A stretch of DNA of 15,413 nucleotides from UMGS1649 sp045659265. GTDB taxonomy: Bacteria; Bacillota; Clostridia; TANB77; CAG-465. This document shows, in pieces, positions 13,630 to 15,413 of this stretch. The position numbers and the translations under genes are program-made. How positions within the stretch are numbered: position 1 is the first letter of the stretch; the number at the start of each line of letters is the position of its first letter. The stretch spans positions 1-15,413 of the forward strand of contig JAZOWO010000098.1 of the NCBI GenBank assembly GCA_045659265.1. Direction: 5' to 3'. A model generated the notes under the pieces. It did no database searches. It was not told the DNA's origin and was given only the letters and a program-made list of their open reading frames with translations.

Positions 13630-13667
13630 AAAAATAAAGGCAAGACGTTAATCTTACCTTTATTTTT
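13630..13667 (-). terminator. Intrinsic terminator of the prepilin-like gene pair
   Basis: Sixteen-base arms (13630-13645 and 13652-13667) with GGTAAGA/TCTTGCC core pair around a 6-nt loop, flanked by A and T runs. One G-U pair exists only in the minus transcript, supporting that direction. It closely resembles the terminator at 713-749. Confidence 0.85.
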
Positions 13668-13694
13668 ATATTTTAGCCTTGTCCTCCGCTATGA

Positions 13695-14261
13695 CTACCC
13701 ACTATGAGTTGGAGTACCACCTGTTGATTTAAGTCCATACGCATTTCCAGATACTATAACATTAGTACCAAGCTCTAAAGTTTCATCTGCAGAAGATTTT
13801 GTTACTCTTTTTCCAGCTATATATATATTATTACTTGTAATTGTAGCTTCTGCTGTATTATATGAACTTATAAGCCAATCCACCCATGTCATTCCTTCTA
13901 AAGCTTTATAGCTAGTTCCATCTATTGTAAAAGATATTTCTTTTGCAGAAGTAACTTTATCTTTTACTGTAATTCCGCTATCTGTTATTGTTATATTCCA
14001 ATCATCAGCAGTAATTCCTTCAGCTTCTAATTCTTCTAACACTTCTCTTGTTAGATCTTCCCCTCTATATTGGTCCATATACTTTTCAGCCCAAACCATA
14101 GCCGCCAAATCTTGTACTTGTTTTTCGTTTGTAAGTTGTACTGCTTGATCAGCTCTATCTATTATTCCTGTATTAGATAACGATATAACTACAGTTGCGG
14201 CAATTATAATCATAACTATTATTGTTATCACTAACACTATTAATGATATACCTTTTTTCAT
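13695..14261 (-). CDS. Prepilin-like protein, short paralogue
   Basis: 188 residues, with AGGAGG 9 nt before the ATG. The start MKKGISLIVLVITIIVMIII is a short basic leader and pilin-type helix (about 5-29), but the expected Glu5 of the mature protein is replaced by a hydrophobic residue. Residues 30-90 form the helical continuation (RADQAVQLTNEKQVQDLAAM). A C-terminal domain (108-180) has FTIDGTSYKALEGMTWVDWL and SSYNTAEATITSNNIY, matching the C-terminal domain of the gene just upstream. It ends ...TPTHSG. Removing one base in the GGG before the stop would add the residues SHSGGQG, so the tail may be frameshifted. It lies 26 nt downstream of its paralogue. It is likely exported and membrane- or fibre-associated; the role is inferred only. 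Confidence 0.8.
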   Translation of the reverse strand: MKKGISLIVLVITIIVMIIIAATVVISLSNTGIIDRADQAVQLTNEKQVQDLAAMVWAEKYMDQYRGEDLTREVLEELEAEGITADDWNITITDSGITVKDKVTSAKEISFTIDGTSYKALEGMTWVDWLISSYNTAEATITSNNIYIAGKRVTKSSADETLELGTNVIVSGNAYGLKSTGGTPTHSG

Positions 14262-14287
14262 CCTTTGTTCCTCCTATATAATAAGTA

Positions 14288-15130
14288 CTAATACGAACCG
14301 CCACTATGTGTATTTGAACCGCCACTTGATGATGGTGTATATAAGCTATATGTTGCACCAGCATTTATTACAGCTGTTGCTGCAACCGCTGTGCTTCCGC
14401 TTGTTGTTACATAAGCACTTCCTACATATATATTAGTTCCAGAAGTTGTAGCTTCTGCTTTGTTGTATTTGCTGTTAACCCATTCTGTCCATGTTGATCC
14501 TGTTCTTGTGTAATATGTTGTTGTACCTATTACAAAAGATATTACAGAATATGTTTTTTCGGCGCTTGCTTGTGAATCTTCAAATCCACTTGCTGTTGCT
14601 TTTACAGTTATTGTATATGTTCCAGTTGTTAAATTTAATTCATCTAATGCAAAAGTTTTTACTGTTGTAGTAGTTTTCTCTACACCATTTACATATATTA
14701 TGTATCTATCCACTTTAGCATTTGTATCCGCTATTGTTAATGTATTGTTTGAAACCGATACAGTTGGTGCTGTTAAAACTACTGGTTCTGGTGTAGTGTC
14801 TTCTGGTTTTGTTTGTTCGTTTTTATCTACTACAGTTACTCCACCTGTCGTTACAGTTATTTCAAATCTATTTGTGTCTATTTTATTTTCTTCTATAACT
14901 TCATCTACTTTTTCTTGAAGCTTTGCAACATCTCTTTCGCCTCCTGCATAAGCATCTGCCCACGCTAGTGCTACTAAATCTTGTACTTGTTTTGCATTTG
15001 TAAGTTGAACCGCTTGGTCTGCTCTGTTTATTATACTTGTATTTGTAAGCGAAATTATTACAGTCGCCGCTAATATTATCATAACTATTATTGTTATTAC
15101 TAATACTATTAATGATATTCCTTTTTTCAT
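14288..15130 (-). CDS. Prepilin-like protein with Ig/FnIII-like insert, long paralogue
   Basis: 280 residues from the ATG at 15130, 8 nt after GGGAGG. The longer reading to 15217 runs through the promoter and was rejected. The N-terminus MKKGISLIVLVITIIVMIIL and the following RADQAVQLTNAKQVQDLVAL match the downstream paralogue. After a Pro/Glu/Thr linker (104-120) an all-beta segment of about 75 residues (121-196; TLTIADTNAKVDRYIIYVNG, then LTTGTYTITVKATASGFEDS) resembles an Ig or fibronectin III fold. The shared C-terminal domain follows (198-262; TWTEWVNSKYNKAEATTSG), with a Gly/Ser/His tail GGSNTHSGGSY. The N-terminus fits prepilins but lacks Glu5. Probably a surface-exposed adhesin-like or pilus-related protein. 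Confidence 0.8.
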   Translation of the reverse strand: MKKGISLIVLVITIIVMIILAATVIISLTNTSIINRADQAVQLTNAKQVQDLVALAWADAYAGGERDVAKLQEKVDEVIEENKIDTNRFEITVTTGGVTVVDKNEQTKPEDTTPEPVVLTAPTVSVSNNTLTIADTNAKVDRYIIYVNGVEKTTTTVKTFALDELNLTTGTYTITVKATASGFEDSQASAEKTYSVISFVIGTTTYYTRTGSTWTEWVNSKYNKAEATTSGTNIYVGSAYVTTSGSTAVAATAVINAGATYSLYTPSSSGGSNTHSGGSY

Positions 15131-15164
15131 CTTTTGTTCCTCCCTTATATTATTTTCTACATTT

Positions 15165-15193
15165 ATCCTATTACAATTTTTTATTTTTTGCAA
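15165..15193 (-). promoter_or_regulatory. Candidate promoter of the prepilin-like gene pair
   Basis: TTGCAA (15188-15193), a 17-nt spacer and TAGGAT (15165-15170), about 35 nt before the ATG at 15130. Each hexamer is 4/6. Position after the terminator at 15265-15294 and before the gene supports it. Confidence 0.5.
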
Positions 15194-15264
15194 GTGCTTT
15201 AATATTTTTACACTCAATATTTTTTCTACTTATATATATATTATACTTTTTACCTTTTTACATA

Positions 15265-15294
15265 AAAAGGCCCCGCTTTTTTGCGGAGCCTTTT
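15265..15294 (-). terminator. Strong G+C-rich intrinsic terminator after the WG-like gene
   Basis: Twelve-base arms AAAAGGCTCCGC and GCGGGGCCTTTT (minus-strand sense) enclose a loop of six A. The stem is complete with one G-U pair in the minus transcript but has a C-A mismatch in the plus transcript. A T-run follows in the minus direction. It begins directly after the stop codon at 15296. Confidence 0.9.
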
Positions 15295-15295
15295 G

Positions 15296-15413
15296 TTACA
15301 TTCTATGAAGGATTACCCTCCGTTCATAGAGTGCCTGTTCTCTTGTGTATTTACACTTAAGAACAACATTGCCATCGATACCAACAAGACCATACTGATT
15401 TCCTCGTCTTACC
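15296..15413 (-). CDS. C-terminal end of a WG-repeat-like protein, 5' part off the window
   Basis: A frame open from the right edge ends at TAA (15296-15298), giving 38 residues: it begins VRRGNQYGLVGIDGNVVL and ends REQALYERRVILHRM. The piece YGLVGIDGNVVLKCKY looks like one WG repeat (x-G-(L/F)-(V/I)-(x)-x-x-G-x-x-(V/I)-x-x-x-Y), usually found in tandem arrays of uncertain function. The terminator that follows immediately supports this as the real 3' end of a gene. The fragment uses CGA, CGG and AGG arginine codons and has about 41% G+C by hand count, somewhat above its neighbours. Too short for a firm family call. Confidence 0.6.
   Translation of the reverse strand, partial: VRRGNQYGLVGIDGNVVLKCKYTREQALYERRVILHRM

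Noticed and set aside
1..15413. CRISPR array, insertion sequence, rRNA or replication origin
   Set aside because: No regularly spaced repeats, transposase-like frame, rRNA segment or DnaA-box cluster was seen on either strand.

Overview
The window is AT-rich and has strong AGGAGG-type ribosome binding sites, a zinc-ribbon type S14, AGA/ACA-biased codons, and pilin-like proteins with a MKKGISLIVL-type start. Together these suggest a low-G+C Bacillota, most likely an uncultured gut-type Clostridia lineage. The organism assignment is inference; no species can be named from the sequence. All genes I can support read on the minus strand, so transcription runs from high to low coordinates.

Layout in transcription order. 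(a) 15296-15413 is the 3' end of a gene with a WG-repeat-like tail, closed by a strong terminator. (b) 14288-15130 and 13695-14261 are two tandem prepilin-like genes with their own promoter and terminator. They share the N-terminal pilin helix and a C-terminal domain, but only the first carries an Ig/FnIII-like insert. (c) 13319-13694 holds the pilin terminator, an extended -10 promoter and a roughly 225-nt structured leader. (d) 2930-13318 is an S10-spc ribosomal protein operon in canonical order: rpsJ, rplC, rplD, rplW, rplB, rpsS, rplV, rpsC, rplP, rpmC, rpsQ, rplN, rplX, rplE, rpsN, rpsH, rplF, rplR, rpsE, rplO, secY. rpmD (L30) is missing, and the operon ends at a terminator right after secY instead of continuing into adk/map/infA. 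(e) 753-2800 is a two-gene operon with a near-consensus promoter. It encodes a large single-pass membrane protein with propeller-like repeats and a small DUF4190-like membrane protein. (f) 1-483 is the start of a third prepilin-like gene with an Ig-like region, running off the left edge. Upstream of it is a region with a perfect 12-bp inverted repeat.

The ribosomal genes are tightly packed. Most gaps are under 20 nt, with three TAATG overlaps and four TAGGAGG stop/Shine-Dalgarno fusions, which indicates translational coupling. They supply 20 ribosomal proteins plus the SecY translocon channel. The most interesting unexplained signals are the structured rpsJ leader, with two hairpins that cannot fully form together, the C-terminal tails on L23 and L29 (both at the peptide exit), the loss of L30 and the truncated end of the spc operon, and the prepilin-like genes that lack the usual Glu5 and flank the core translation operon.
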